This document shows positions 56,993 to 64,000 of a DNA stretch of 64,000 nucleotides, piece by piece. Both the position numbers and the translations under genes were made by a program. The notes below the pieces were generated by a model. That model did not search any database. It saw nothing but the letters and a program-made list of their open reading frames with translations, and had not been told where the DNA came from. The stretch covers positions 620,001 to 684,000 of the forward strand of contig CAXTHH010000001.1 of the NCBI GenBank assembly GCA_964244065.1, read 5' to 3'. This DNA comes from JASLDZ01 sp964244065 (GTDB lineage Bacteria; Pseudomonadota; Alphaproteobacteria; Caulobacterales; Caulobacteraceae). How positions within the stretch are numbered: the first letter of the stretch is position 1; every line of letters begins with the position of its first letter.

Positions 56993-58372
56993 GTGACGGA
57001 CGCGATCGAACTGCGGGCGCAGGCGCGCCCGGTCGCCTGGGCGGCGGAGGCGCGCACCGGGCCCACGCCGGAGCAATACGGGCTCGCGGCCTGCGCCGTG
57101 ATCGCCATGGCCGTTCCGCTGAAGCTCGCGCCGACCGCCACGGTGGGCCTCGTGCACCTGCTGTTCCTGCTCGTGTTCGCCTGGGCCGGCGCGCAGCGGG
57201 CGGCGCTGACGGTGGTGAGCGTGCTGCGGCCGCCTCCGGTCGCCCCGCCGCTGGCCGACGCGGCCCTGCCCTCCTACTCCATCATCGCGCCCCTGCACCG
57301 CGAGGCGGAGATGGTCGCCGGGCTGTTCGACGCCTTCGAGCGGCTCGACTATCCGCGTCATCGCCTGCAGGTGATCTTCGCGCTGGAGCCCCACGACGGG
57401 GACACGCGGGCCGCCGTGAGCGCCCGGGCGGCCAGATCGCCGCTCCCGGTCGAGGTGGCGCTGTCGCCCCGCTCCGGCCCGCAGACCAAGCCCAAGGCCT
57501 GCAACGCCGCCCTGCGGATGGCGACCGGCGAGCTGGTGGTCGTTTACGACGCCGAGGATCAGCCGCACCCCGGCCAGCTACGCGAGGCCGCCGCGCGCTT
57601 CGCGGCCGACCGGGGCGGCCGGCTGGCCTGCCTGCAGGCCCCTCTGCGCGTGCTCCCCGGCCGGGGCTGGATCCAGCGGCAGTTCGCCATGGAGTACGCC
57701 GCCCTCTTCGACGTCGTGGTCCCCGCGCTCGCCGTGCTGGGCCTGCCGTTCCCGCTGGGAGGCACCAGCAACCACTTCCGTCGCGACGTGCTGGCGGACG
57801 TAGGCGGGTGGGACGCCTGGAACGTGACGGAGGACGCCGACGTCGGCTTCCGCCTGGCCGCCGCCGGCTGGCGGCTGGGCGCGCTCGCCCGCCCGACCTG
57901 GGAGCCCGCGCCCGTCGCGCTGGAGGTCTGGGCGCCGCAGCGCAGCCGCTGGATCAAGGGCCACATGCAGACCTGGGGCGTGCACATGCGCCGGCCGGGC
58001 CTGGGCGACTGGCGTCGCGCCGTCGGCTTGCAGGCCACCCTTGGCCTGAGCCTGGTCTCATCGGTGATGCACGGGGCCATGGCGGCGGGCGTGCTCGCCT
58101 GCCTGACGGTGGCCGCCGCCGGGCTGCACGCGCCCTACATCACGTCAGCCGACTGGATGCTCCTGGTGGGCGGCTGGGCGAGCGCCATGCTGGCCATCGC
58201 CGTGGGCGAGGCGCGGTGCGGGCGCAGGCTCAGCGCGTGGGACTCCCTGAGCGCCCTCGCCTACTGGCCGCTGCAGTCGCTGGCGGCCATGTTCGCGGTG
58301 TGGGAGCTGGTGGCGCGCCCGTTCCACTGGAGCAAGACGCCCCACGAGCCGGTCGAGGCGGTCACCCCGTAG
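56993..58372 (+). CDS. Membrane glycosyltransferase family 2
   Basis: Inverting glycosyltransferase with membrane segments. Two helices (about residues 33-68) precede the GT domain. The nucleotide motif is VVYDAEDQPHP (DxD-like), the acceptor region LGGTSNHFRRD, the general base TEDADVGFRL, and the processive-type QxxRW motif is QRSRWIKGHMQTW. Four hydrophobic segments close the C-terminus. The GTG at 56993 has GGGAG 6 nt upstream and gives 459 residues. Cellulose-synthase-like family; the sugar and product are unknown. It converges with the DAHP synthase, overlapping by 11 nt. Confidence 0.86.
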   Translation: MTDAIELRAQARPVAWAAEARTGPTPEQYGLAACAVIAMAVPLKLAPTATVGLVHLLFLLVFAWAGAQRAALTVVSVLRPPPVAPPLADAALPSYSIIAPLHREAEMVAGLFDAFERLDYPRHRLQVIFALEPHDGDTRAAVSARAARSPLPVEVALSPRSGPQTKPKACNAALRMATGELVVVYDAEDQPHPGQLREAAARFAADRGGRLACLQAPLRVLPGRGWIQRQFAMEYAALFDVVVPALAVLGLPFPLGGTSNHFRRDVLADVGGWDAWNVTEDADVGFRLAAAGWRLGALARPTWEPAPVALEVWAPQRSRWIKGHMQTWGVHMRRPGLGDWRRAVGLQATLGLSLVSSVMHGAMAAGVLACLTVAAAGLHAPYITSADWMLLVGGWASAMLAIAVGEARCGRRLSAWDSLSALAYWPLQSLAAMFAVWELVARPFHWSKTPHEPVEAVTP

Positions 58373-59741
58373 CGCGCAGGGGCTCCGCGCCGCGGGCCGC
58401 CCGCAGCCGCTCGGCCACCAGGAAGGCCAGCTCCAGCGCCTGCTCGGCGTTCAGCCGCGGGTCGCAGTGCGTGTGGTAGCGGCGGCTGAGCTCGTCCTCC
58501 CGCAGCGCGCGGGCGCCGCCCAGGCACTCGGTGACGTTCTGGCCGGTCATCTCCAGGTGCACGCCGCCGGGATGCACGCCCTCCGCCGCCGCCACGTCGA
58601 GGAAGGTGCGCACCTCCGACAGGATGCGGTCGAACGGGCGGGTCTTGTAGCCGTTGGCCGCCTTCAGCGTGTTGCCGTGCATGGGGTCGGTGGCCCAGAC
58701 CACCCTGCGCCCCTCGCGCCGGGTGGCGGCCATGAGGCGCGGCAGGCGGGCGGCCGCCTTCTCCGCGCCGAACCGGCCGATCAGGGTGAGGCGGCCGGGC
58801 GTGTCGTGCGGGTTCAGCCGGTCGATCAGGCGCAGCAGGTCGTCGGGCTCCATGGAGGGCCCGCACTTCAGGCCGACGGGGTTCCGCACGCCGCGCAGGA
58901 ACTCCACGTGGGCGCCGTCCGGCTGGCGGGTGCGCTCGCCGATCCAGAGCATGTGGGCGCTGGTGTCGAACCACTCGCCCGCGCCGCCGTCCAGGCGCGT
59001 CATGGCCTGCTCGTAGCCAAGCAGCAGCGCCTCGTGGCTGGTGAACATCTCCACGCGGCGCAGGTCGGGATGAGTCTCGGCGGTGACGCCGACCGCGCGC
59101 ATGAAGGTCAGCGCCTCGGCGATCTTCTCGCTGAGCTCGCGGTAACGCTCGCCGTTGGGGCTGCCTTCCACGAAGCCGAGCGTCCACTCGTGGATGTTGT
59201 ACAGGTCGGCGAAGCCGCCCTGGGCGTAGGCGCGGATCAGGTTCAACGTCGAAGAGGACTGGCCGTAGGCGCGCAGCAGCCGCTGGGGGTCGGGCGTGCG
59301 CGTGGCCGGGTCGAACTCCGACCCATTGATGTTGTCGCCGCGGTAGGAGGGCAGGGTCACGCCGCCCACCGTCTCGGTCTCGTCCGAGCGCGGCTTGGCG
59401 AACTGGCCGGCGATGCGGCCCACCTTCACCACGGGCTTGGCGCCTGCGAAGGTGAGCACCACGGCCATCTGCAGCATCAGCCGGAAGAAGTCGCGGATGT
59501 TGTCGGCGTGGAACTCCTTGAAGCTCTCCGCACAGTCGCCGCCCTGCAGCAGGAAGGCGCGGCCCTCCGCCACCTCGCCCAGCTGCTGCGTCAGCCGACG
59601 CGCCTCGCCGGCGAACACCAGCGGCGGCATGGAGGCGAGCTCGTCCTCCACCCGGGCCAGTGCCGCGGGGTCGGGGTAGTCGGCGGGCATGTGCCGGCCG
59701 GGCCGGGCGCGCCAGCTCTGAGGGGTCCAACGCTCGCTCAT
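58362..59741 (-). CDS. 3-deoxy-7-phosphoheptulonate synthase, type II
   Basis: First enzyme of the shikimate pathway, plant-like type II DAHP synthase. GGDCAESFKEFHADN contains the metal-binding Cys. Other signatures: SYRGDNINGSEF, GLKCGPSMEPDDL and GGVHLEMTGQNVTECLGG. Length 459. The ATG overlaps the stop of the upstream O-antigen ligase-like gene by 4 nt (ATGA). It converges with the glycosyltransferase. Confidence 0.93.
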   Translation of the reverse strand: MSERWTPQSWRARPGRHMPADYPDPAALARVEDELASMPPLVFAGEARRLTQQLGEVAEGRAFLLQGGDCAESFKEFHADNIRDFFRLMLQMAVVLTFAGAKPVVKVGRIAGQFAKPRSDETETVGGVTLPSYRGDNINGSEFDPATRTPDPQRLLRAYGQSSSTLNLIRAYAQGGFADLYNIHEWTLGFVEGSPNGERYRELSEKIAEALTFMRAVGVTAETHPDLRRVEMFTSHEALLLGYEQAMTRLDGGAGEWFDTSAHMLWIGERTRQPDGAHVEFLRGVRNPVGLKCGPSMEPDDLLRLIDRLNPHDTPGRLTLIGRFGAEKAAARLPRLMAATRREGRRVVWATDPMHGNTLKAANGYKTRPFDRILSEVRTFLDVAAAEGVHPGGVHLEMTGQNVTECLGGARALREDELSRRYHTHCDPRLNAEQALELAFLVAERLRAARGAEPLRATG

Positions 59742-60976
59742 GACGCGGCGGGGTATAGGCCCGGCATGCCGGACGGGGAAGTTTCCCGAGCCCGGGCCGT
59801 CCAGGCGACCGCGGCGGCGGCGAGCGCGCCCAGCGCCAGCCACCACTCCTGCCACGCCCCGAACGAGAGGGCGCCGATGACGAGATAGGCGGTGGCGCTC
59901 GCCGCCGCGGCCGCCCCCAGCCCCGCGTCGTGGGCGCGCAGGCGGGCGCAGCCCTCGAACACCAGCCACCAGAAGGCGGCCGCCAGCGCGGCCCCCGCCG
60001 CGCCCAGCTCCAGCCAGACCTGTAGCGCCAGGTCGTGCGTGTGCAGGGGGATGGCGCCGGGGAAGGCGCGGCTGGCGTCCAGCCCCCAGCCGGTGAGCGG
60101 ACGCTCGGCGATCCGCTCGGCGGTGAAGCGCCACACCGCCACGCGGGCTCCCCAGGAAGCCTTGGCCAGCCCGCCCCCCGTCTCCGCCGCCCCGGGCACG
60201 CGCGTCAGGACGAGGGCGAGCGCCGGGGCGAAGGCCATCAGCCCGGCCGCGGCGACGCCCAGCGCCCGGGCGGCGACGGGGCCGATCCGGAGCACCAGCA
60301 CGAACACCGCGCCCGACGCGGCCAGGGCCGCCAGCGGCGCATCCACGCGCAGCAGCACGGCGGCGGCGGCCAGCTCCCCGCCCAGCGCCAGGGCGACCCA
60401 GCGCCAGCCCCGCGCGCCGAGCGCCAGCCCCGCCGGCCACAGCACCAGCACGGCGGCGTAGGCCGCACGCGCCACGTTGCGCCGCGCCAGGTCCGGACGC
60501 GTGGCCTGGTGCGCCTCGCGCTTGATCCACTGGTACAGCGTCGCCCCGCCGAGCGCCTCGAGCAGCAGCACCGCGCCCATCAGCGCGAACCCCACCGCCA
60601 GCACCAGCATGGCGCGCCGTCCTTGGCCGGGCGACAGCGTCGCGGCGGCGACCACGAAGGCGCCGTAGAGGGCCAACTGCAGCAGCAGCTTCAGCGCCGT
60701 CAGCGCCTCCACCGCGCCGTAGCGCGGGAAGGCCGCGGGGCGGATCACGCCCCAGCCGTAGCTCGCCGCGGCCAGCATCGCCGCCGCGAGCAGCACGGTC
60801 AGCGGCGCGGACCGACCGCCCCGGGAGACGGCCGCGGGCAGGCAGGCCGCCCCCGCCAGCGCCAGCAGCGGCGCGAAGCCGAGGTTGCCCACATAGGCGA
60901 CGAGGGGCGCGACGACGGCGACCAGCAGCGCGGCCCCGCCCGCGAGCCCCGCTCCGCCTCGAACCGCCCGCGTCAC
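59738..60976 (-). CDS. O-antigen ligase/polymerase family membrane protein
   Basis: The 412-residue product has about ten to twelve hydrophobic helices. Near the C-terminus lies the Wzy_C region: RPLTGWGLDASRAFPG and HTHDLALQVWLELGAAG, with paired histidines. Such proteins join O-antigen to lipid A core or polymerise surface polysaccharide. The GTG start at 60976 overlaps the gor stop by 4 nt. Specific role not resolved. Confidence 0.82.
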   Translation of the reverse strand: MTRAVRGGAGLAGGAALLVAVVAPLVAYVGNLGFAPLLALAGAACLPAAVSRGGRSAPLTVLLAAAMLAAASYGWGVIRPAAFPRYGAVEALTALKLLLQLALYGAFVVAAATLSPGQGRRAMLVLAVGFALMGAVLLLEALGGATLYQWIKREAHQATRPDLARRNVARAAYAAVLVLWPAGLALGARGWRWVALALGGELAAAAVLLRVDAPLAALAASGAVFVLVLRIGPVAARALGVAAAGLMAFAPALALVLTRVPGAAETGGGLAKASWGARVAVWRFTAERIAERPLTGWGLDASRAFPGAIPLHTHDLALQVWLELGAAGAALAAAFWWLVFEGCARLRAHDAGLGAAAAASATAYLVIGALSFGAWQEWWLALGALAAAAVAWTARARETSPSGMPGLYPAAS

Positions 60977-62364
60977 TCCGCCGCCATCAGCTCGCTGGGC
61001 ACGTACTTCTCGCGCAGGGTCACGAGCTCCTCGGCCACGGTGGGGTGCAGGGCGCAGGTGGCGTCCCACTGCGCCTTGGTCAGCTTGGCCTTCACCGCGA
61101 CGGCGGCGAGCTGGATCAGCTCCGGCCCCTCCGGCGCGACGATGTGGACGCCGAGCACCTGGTCGGTCTCCGCGTCCACCACCAGCTTCATCAGCACCCG
61201 CTCGTCGTTGCCCGCGAGGGCGTTGCGCATGGGCCGGAACCTGGCGCGGTAGATGTCCACCTTGCGCCCGCCGTGGCGCGCCTGCGCCTCCGTCAGCCCG
61301 ACCACGCCGACGGGGGGCTGGGAGAAGACGGAGGTCGGGACGTCCGCATGGTCGAAGGCGGTGGGCCGGCCGCAGAAGACGGTCTCGTGGAAGGCCGCGG
61401 CCTCGCGGATGGCCACGGGGGTGAGGTTCAGCCGGTCGGTGACGTCCCCCACCGCCCAGACGTTGTCGGCCGTGGTCTTGGAATAGGCGTCGACCCGCAC
61501 CGCGCCCCGGTCGTTCAGCTCGACCCCGGCCTTCTCCAGCCCGAGGCCCCTCACGTGCGGCTCGCGGCCGGTGGCGAACATGACCACGTCGCTGACCAGC
61601 GGCTTGGCGCGCAGCACGTGGCTGCAGATGCGGCCGTCGGGCAGCTTCTCCAGCCGCTCGTGCTGGCAGGCCAGGGCCACCTTCAGCCCCCGCGCCTTCA
61701 GCTCCTCCGCCACGTGCGCGCGCACGTCGTCGTCGAAGCCGCGCAGCAGGTTGGAGCCGCGGTAGGCCAGCGTCACGTCCACCCCCAGCCCGTGGAAGAT
61801 GCAGGCGAACTCGATGGCGATGTAGCCGCCGCCCACGATCAGCATCGTCTTCGGCAGCTCGGGCAGGTCGAACACCTGGTCGGAGGTGAGGACGTGCTCG
61901 ACGCCCGGCACGTCGTCCGGCAGGCGTGGCCGGCCGCCGGCGGCGATCAGCACCTTGTCCGCCCGGACCGTACGTGGGTGCTCGCCCTGGATGCGGAGCG
62001 TATGCGCGTCCTCGAACGTCGCGCGCCCGAGGATCAGGTCCGCCCCCGCCTTGCCGAGGTTGGCCTCGTAGAGACCCGACAGGCGCGCCACCTCCATGTC
62101 GCGCCGGGCGCGGAACTCGCTCCAGTCGAAGGCGGGCTCCCCCACCTCCCAGCCATAGCCGCGCGCGTCCTCGAACAGGCGGGAGAACTCGCTGGCGTAG
62201 ACCATGAACTTCTTGGGCACGCAGCCGCGCACCACGCAGGTGCCGCCGACCCGGCTCTCCTCGGCCACCGCCACGCGCGCGCCGGTCATGGCCGCCAGCC
62301 GCGCCGCGCGCACGCCGCCGGAGCCCGCGCCGATGACGAAGAGGTCGTAGTCGAAGTCGGCCAT
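60973..62364 (-). CDS. gor: Glutathione-disulfide reductase
   Basis: NADPH-dependent flavoprotein that regenerates glutathione. FAD motif FVIGAGSGGVRAARLA, redox-active disulfide Cys43/Cys48 in GGTCVVRGCVPKK, NADPH motif IVGGGYIAIEFA and the C-terminal catalytic His in CALHPTVAEEL. Length 463. It lies 24 nt downstream of rpiA and starts a tightly packed trio with the O-antigen ligase-like and DAHP synthase genes. Confidence 0.94.
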   Translation of the reverse strand: MADFDYDLFVIGAGSGGVRAARLAAMTGARVAVAEESRVGGTCVVRGCVPKKFMVYASEFSRLFEDARGYGWEVGEPAFDWSEFRARRDMEVARLSGLYEANLGKAGADLILGRATFEDAHTLRIQGEHPRTVRADKVLIAAGGRPRLPDDVPGVEHVLTSDQVFDLPELPKTMLIVGGGYIAIEFACIFHGLGVDVTLAYRGSNLLRGFDDDVRAHVAEELKARGLKVALACQHERLEKLPDGRICSHVLRAKPLVSDVVMFATGREPHVRGLGLEKAGVELNDRGAVRVDAYSKTTADNVWAVGDVTDRLNLTPVAIREAAAFHETVFCGRPTAFDHADVPTSVFSQPPVGVVGLTEAQARHGGRKVDIYRARFRPMRNALAGNDERVLMKLVVDAETDQVLGVHIVAPEGPELIQLAAVAVKAKLTKAQWDATCALHPTVAEELVTLREKYVPSELMAAE

Positions 62365-62388
62365 GGGGTGTCCGGAACGCTGGGCGGC

Positions 62389-63102
62389 TTAACCTAGGAC
62401 GTCGCCGGGCCGGACGGAACGGACGGCGCCGTCCTCCCCGCCCACCAGCGCCAGCTCGGCGAGGCCCGGGAACAGCCCGTGCTCCACCACGCCGGTGAGC
62501 GGCTTCAACGCCCCGGCCAACGCCACGGGATCGGGGATGCGGCCGAGGGGCAGGTCGTAGATCAGCCCGCCATTGTCCGTCACCAGCGGCGCACCGTCGC
62601 GCAGCCGCAGCCGGGGCTGGACGGGCGAACCCGCATGAGCGCAGGCGTCCGCGATGCGGGCGGCGGTGGTCGCGTGCCCGAACGCCACGACCTCGACCGG
62701 CAGCGGGAAGGCGCCCAGCATCGGCGCGAGCTTGCCGGCGTCGGCCACCACGACGCAGCGGTCGGAGGCCGTCCACACCAGCTTCTCGCGCGTCAGCGCC
62801 GCGCCGCCGCCCTTGATCAGCGCCAGGTGCGGGCCGACCTCGTCCGCCCCGTCGATGGTCAGATCGATCCGGCCCGCGTCGTTCAGGTCGAGGAGCTCCA
62901 GCCCCTCCTCCCGCGCCTGCCGCTCGGTGGCCAGGCTGGTGGCCACGCCGCCGCGCAGGCGCAGGCCCTCGCGCACGCGCCGGCCGAGCGCCGCCACGAA
63001 GAAGACGGCGGTGGAGCCCGTGCCCAGGCCCACGGTCATGCCGGCCTTGACGAGGGCCGCCGCCGCCTCGCCCGCCGCCCGCTTGCCCGCTGCGGCGCTC
63101 AT
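62389..63102 (-). CDS. rpiA: Ribose-5-phosphate isomerase A
   Basis: Interconverts ribose 5-phosphate and ribulose 5-phosphate. Motifs: VGLGTGSTAVFFVAALG, LTIDGADEVGPHLALIKGGG with ALTREK immediately after. Length 237. The ATG at 63102 overlaps the glmU stop by 4 nt (ATGA). Normal pentose phosphate enzyme. Confidence 0.93.
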   Translation of the reverse strand: MSAAAGKRAAGEAAAALVKAGMTVGLGTGSTAVFFVAALGRRVREGLRLRGGVATSLATERQAREEGLELLDLNDAGRIDLTIDGADEVGPHLALIKGGGAALTREKLVWTASDRCVVVADAGKLAPMLGAFPLPVEVVAFGHATTAARIADACAHAGSPVQPRLRLRDGAPLVTDNGGLIYDLPLGRIPDPVALAGALKPLTGVVEHGLFPGLAELALVGGEDGAVRSVRPGDVLG

Positions 63103-64000
63103 CGCCTGCGCCTGGCCATGGCGGCGCGGAAGCGGGCGGCCCAGCCGGGCTTGCTCTCCTGCCGCGCCCGCCCGAGCGCCAGGGCGTCGGCCTCGACGTC
63201 GGCGGTGATCACCGAGCCCGAGGCCACGTACGCGCCCGCCCCGATCCGCACAGGCGCCACCAGCGAGCTGTTGGAGCCGACGAAGGCGCCCTCGCCCACC
63301 TCGGTGCGACTCTTGGTGAAGCCGTCGTAGTTGCAGAAGATAGTGCCCGCGCCGAGGTTCGCCTTCGCCCCCACCGAGCCGTCGCCGACGTAGGCGAGGT
63401 GGTTGGCCTTGGCGCCCGGGCCGACGGTGCTGTTCTTCACCTCGACGAAGTTGCCGATGTGCGCGCCCTCGCCGATGTCCGCCCCCGGCCGCAGGCGGGC
63501 GTAGGGGCCGACGGTCGCCCCGGCCCGCACCACGGCGCCCTCGAGGTGGCTGAAGCTGCGGAGCACCGCGCCCTCCCCGACCGTCACGCCCGGGCCGAAC
63601 ACCACGTAGGGTTCCACGCGCACGCCGCGGGCAAGGCGCGTGTCCCAGCTGAACATCACCGTCTCCGGCGCGGGCATGGAGACGCCGCCGTGCAGCGCCC
63701 CCGCTCGCATGCGCGCCTGGAAGGCGGCCTCGGCGTCGGCCAGCTCGGACTGGCTGTTCACGCCCAGGAGGTCGGCCTCCTCCGCCCAGGCGACCCGCAC
63801 GTCCAGGCCGCGGGCGCCGGCGATGGCGACCACGTCGGGCAGGTAGTACTCGCGCTGCGCGTTGTCGTTGCGCACCTCGGCCAGGAGCTCGAACAGCAGC
63901 GGGGCGGACGCGCACATCACGTTGGAGTTGCAGCTGTCGAGGGCCAGCTCTTCAGGGCTGGCGTCCTTGGCCTCCACGATCCGGTCCAGCCGGTCGCCGG
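63099..64000 (-). CDS. glmU: Bifunctional UDP-N-acetylglucosamine synthesis protein GlmU (partial, N-terminus off the window)
   Basis: Supplies UDP-GlcNAc for peptidoglycan and lipopolysaccharide: uridylyltransferase N-domain and acetyltransferase left-handed beta-helix C-domain. The visible part begins near RIVEAKDASPEE in the pyrophosphorylase domain, contains YYLPDVVAIA and GVNSQSELADAE, and then hexapeptide repeats (GVRVEPYVVFGPGVTVGEG; VKNSTVGPGAKANHLAYVGD). The active-site region NYDGFTKSRT is intact. The frame runs into the right edge. A GTG inside this frame (63977) is not the start. Confidence 0.92.
   Translation of the reverse strand, partial: GDRLDRIVEAKDASPEELALDSCNSNVMCASAPLLFELLAEVRNDNAQREYYLPDVVAIAGARGLDVRVAWAEEADLLGVNSQSELADAEAAFQARMRAGALHGGVSMPAPETVMFSWDTRLARGVRVEPYVVFGPGVTVGEGAVLRSFSHLEGAVVRAGATVGPYARLRPGADIGEGAHIGNFVEVKNSTVGPGAKANHLAYVGDGSVGAKANLGAGTIFCNYDGFTKSRTEVGEGAFVGSNSSLVAPVRIGAGAYVASGSVITADVEADALALGRARQESKPGWAARFRAAMARRRR

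Overview
The window is a dense, very GC-rich chromosomal segment of an alphaproteobacterium, most likely a member of the Caulobacteraceae (Caulobacter/Phenylobacterium-like). Evidence: the order bamA-rseP-dxr-cdsA-uppS-frr-pyrH-tsf-rpsB-dnaE, cicA placed between clpP and clpX, a 29-codon sidA-like gene behind an alphaproteobacterial LexA box (GTTC-N7-GTTC) upstream of dnaE, a popA-type c-di-GMP effector, and a promoter with clustered GANTC (CcrM) sites. No rRNA, tRNA, CRISPR array, prophage or insertion sequence was recognised, and no stretch over 300 bases lacks a gene.

Layout. 0-14 kb (minus strand): outer-membrane assembly (OmpH/Skp, BamA), site-2 protease RseP, isoprenoid, phospholipid and undecaprenyl synthesis (Dxr, CdsA, UppS), translation and nucleotide genes (Frr, PyrH, EF-Ts, S2), then DnaE and the sidA-like checkpoint peptide. 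14.3-15.6 kb: an unfamiliar, locally AT-rich two-gene cassette whose first product ends in glycine-rich hydrophobic segments; I read it as a candidate toxin/immunity pair. 15.6-19.3 kb: lolD-lolC-proS plus a DUF1467 membrane protein. 19.3-26.5 kb: three enzymes of valine breakdown interspersed with an M16 peptidase, a secreted methyltransferase-like protein and a tiny secreted protein. 26.5-36 kb (mostly plus strand): hemB, pyrE-pdxJ-acpS, lepB-rnc-era, recO and parC, many with 4-nt overlaps. 36-41 kb: clpP, cicA, clpX and popA, a cluster connected with regulated proteolysis and the cell cycle. 41-46 kb: a CoA-transferase/racemase, a TusA-like protein, Ku and a TonB-dependent receptor. 46-53 kb: the (p)ppGpp enzyme, rpoZ, folK, a family 5 uracil-DNA glycosylase, an MFS exporter, smpB and dapA. 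53-64 kb: a lytic transglycosylase, a threonine dehydratase with a TetR regulator, a family 2 glycosyltransferase, and the chain glmU-rpiA-gor-O-antigen ligase-type II DAHP synthase (glmU is cut by the window edge).

How the genes work together: most are core functions for envelope building, translation and DNA maintenance. The more specific signals concern cell-cycle and damage control. SidA under LexA would arrest division after DNA damage. PopA next to ClpX and ClpP fits c-di-GMP-directed proteolysis of CtrA. Ku sits behind four GANTC sites, which suggests methylation-linked expression. The rel/spoT gene appears to start at CTG, and folK and the uracil-DNA glycosylase diverge with two bases between their start codons.
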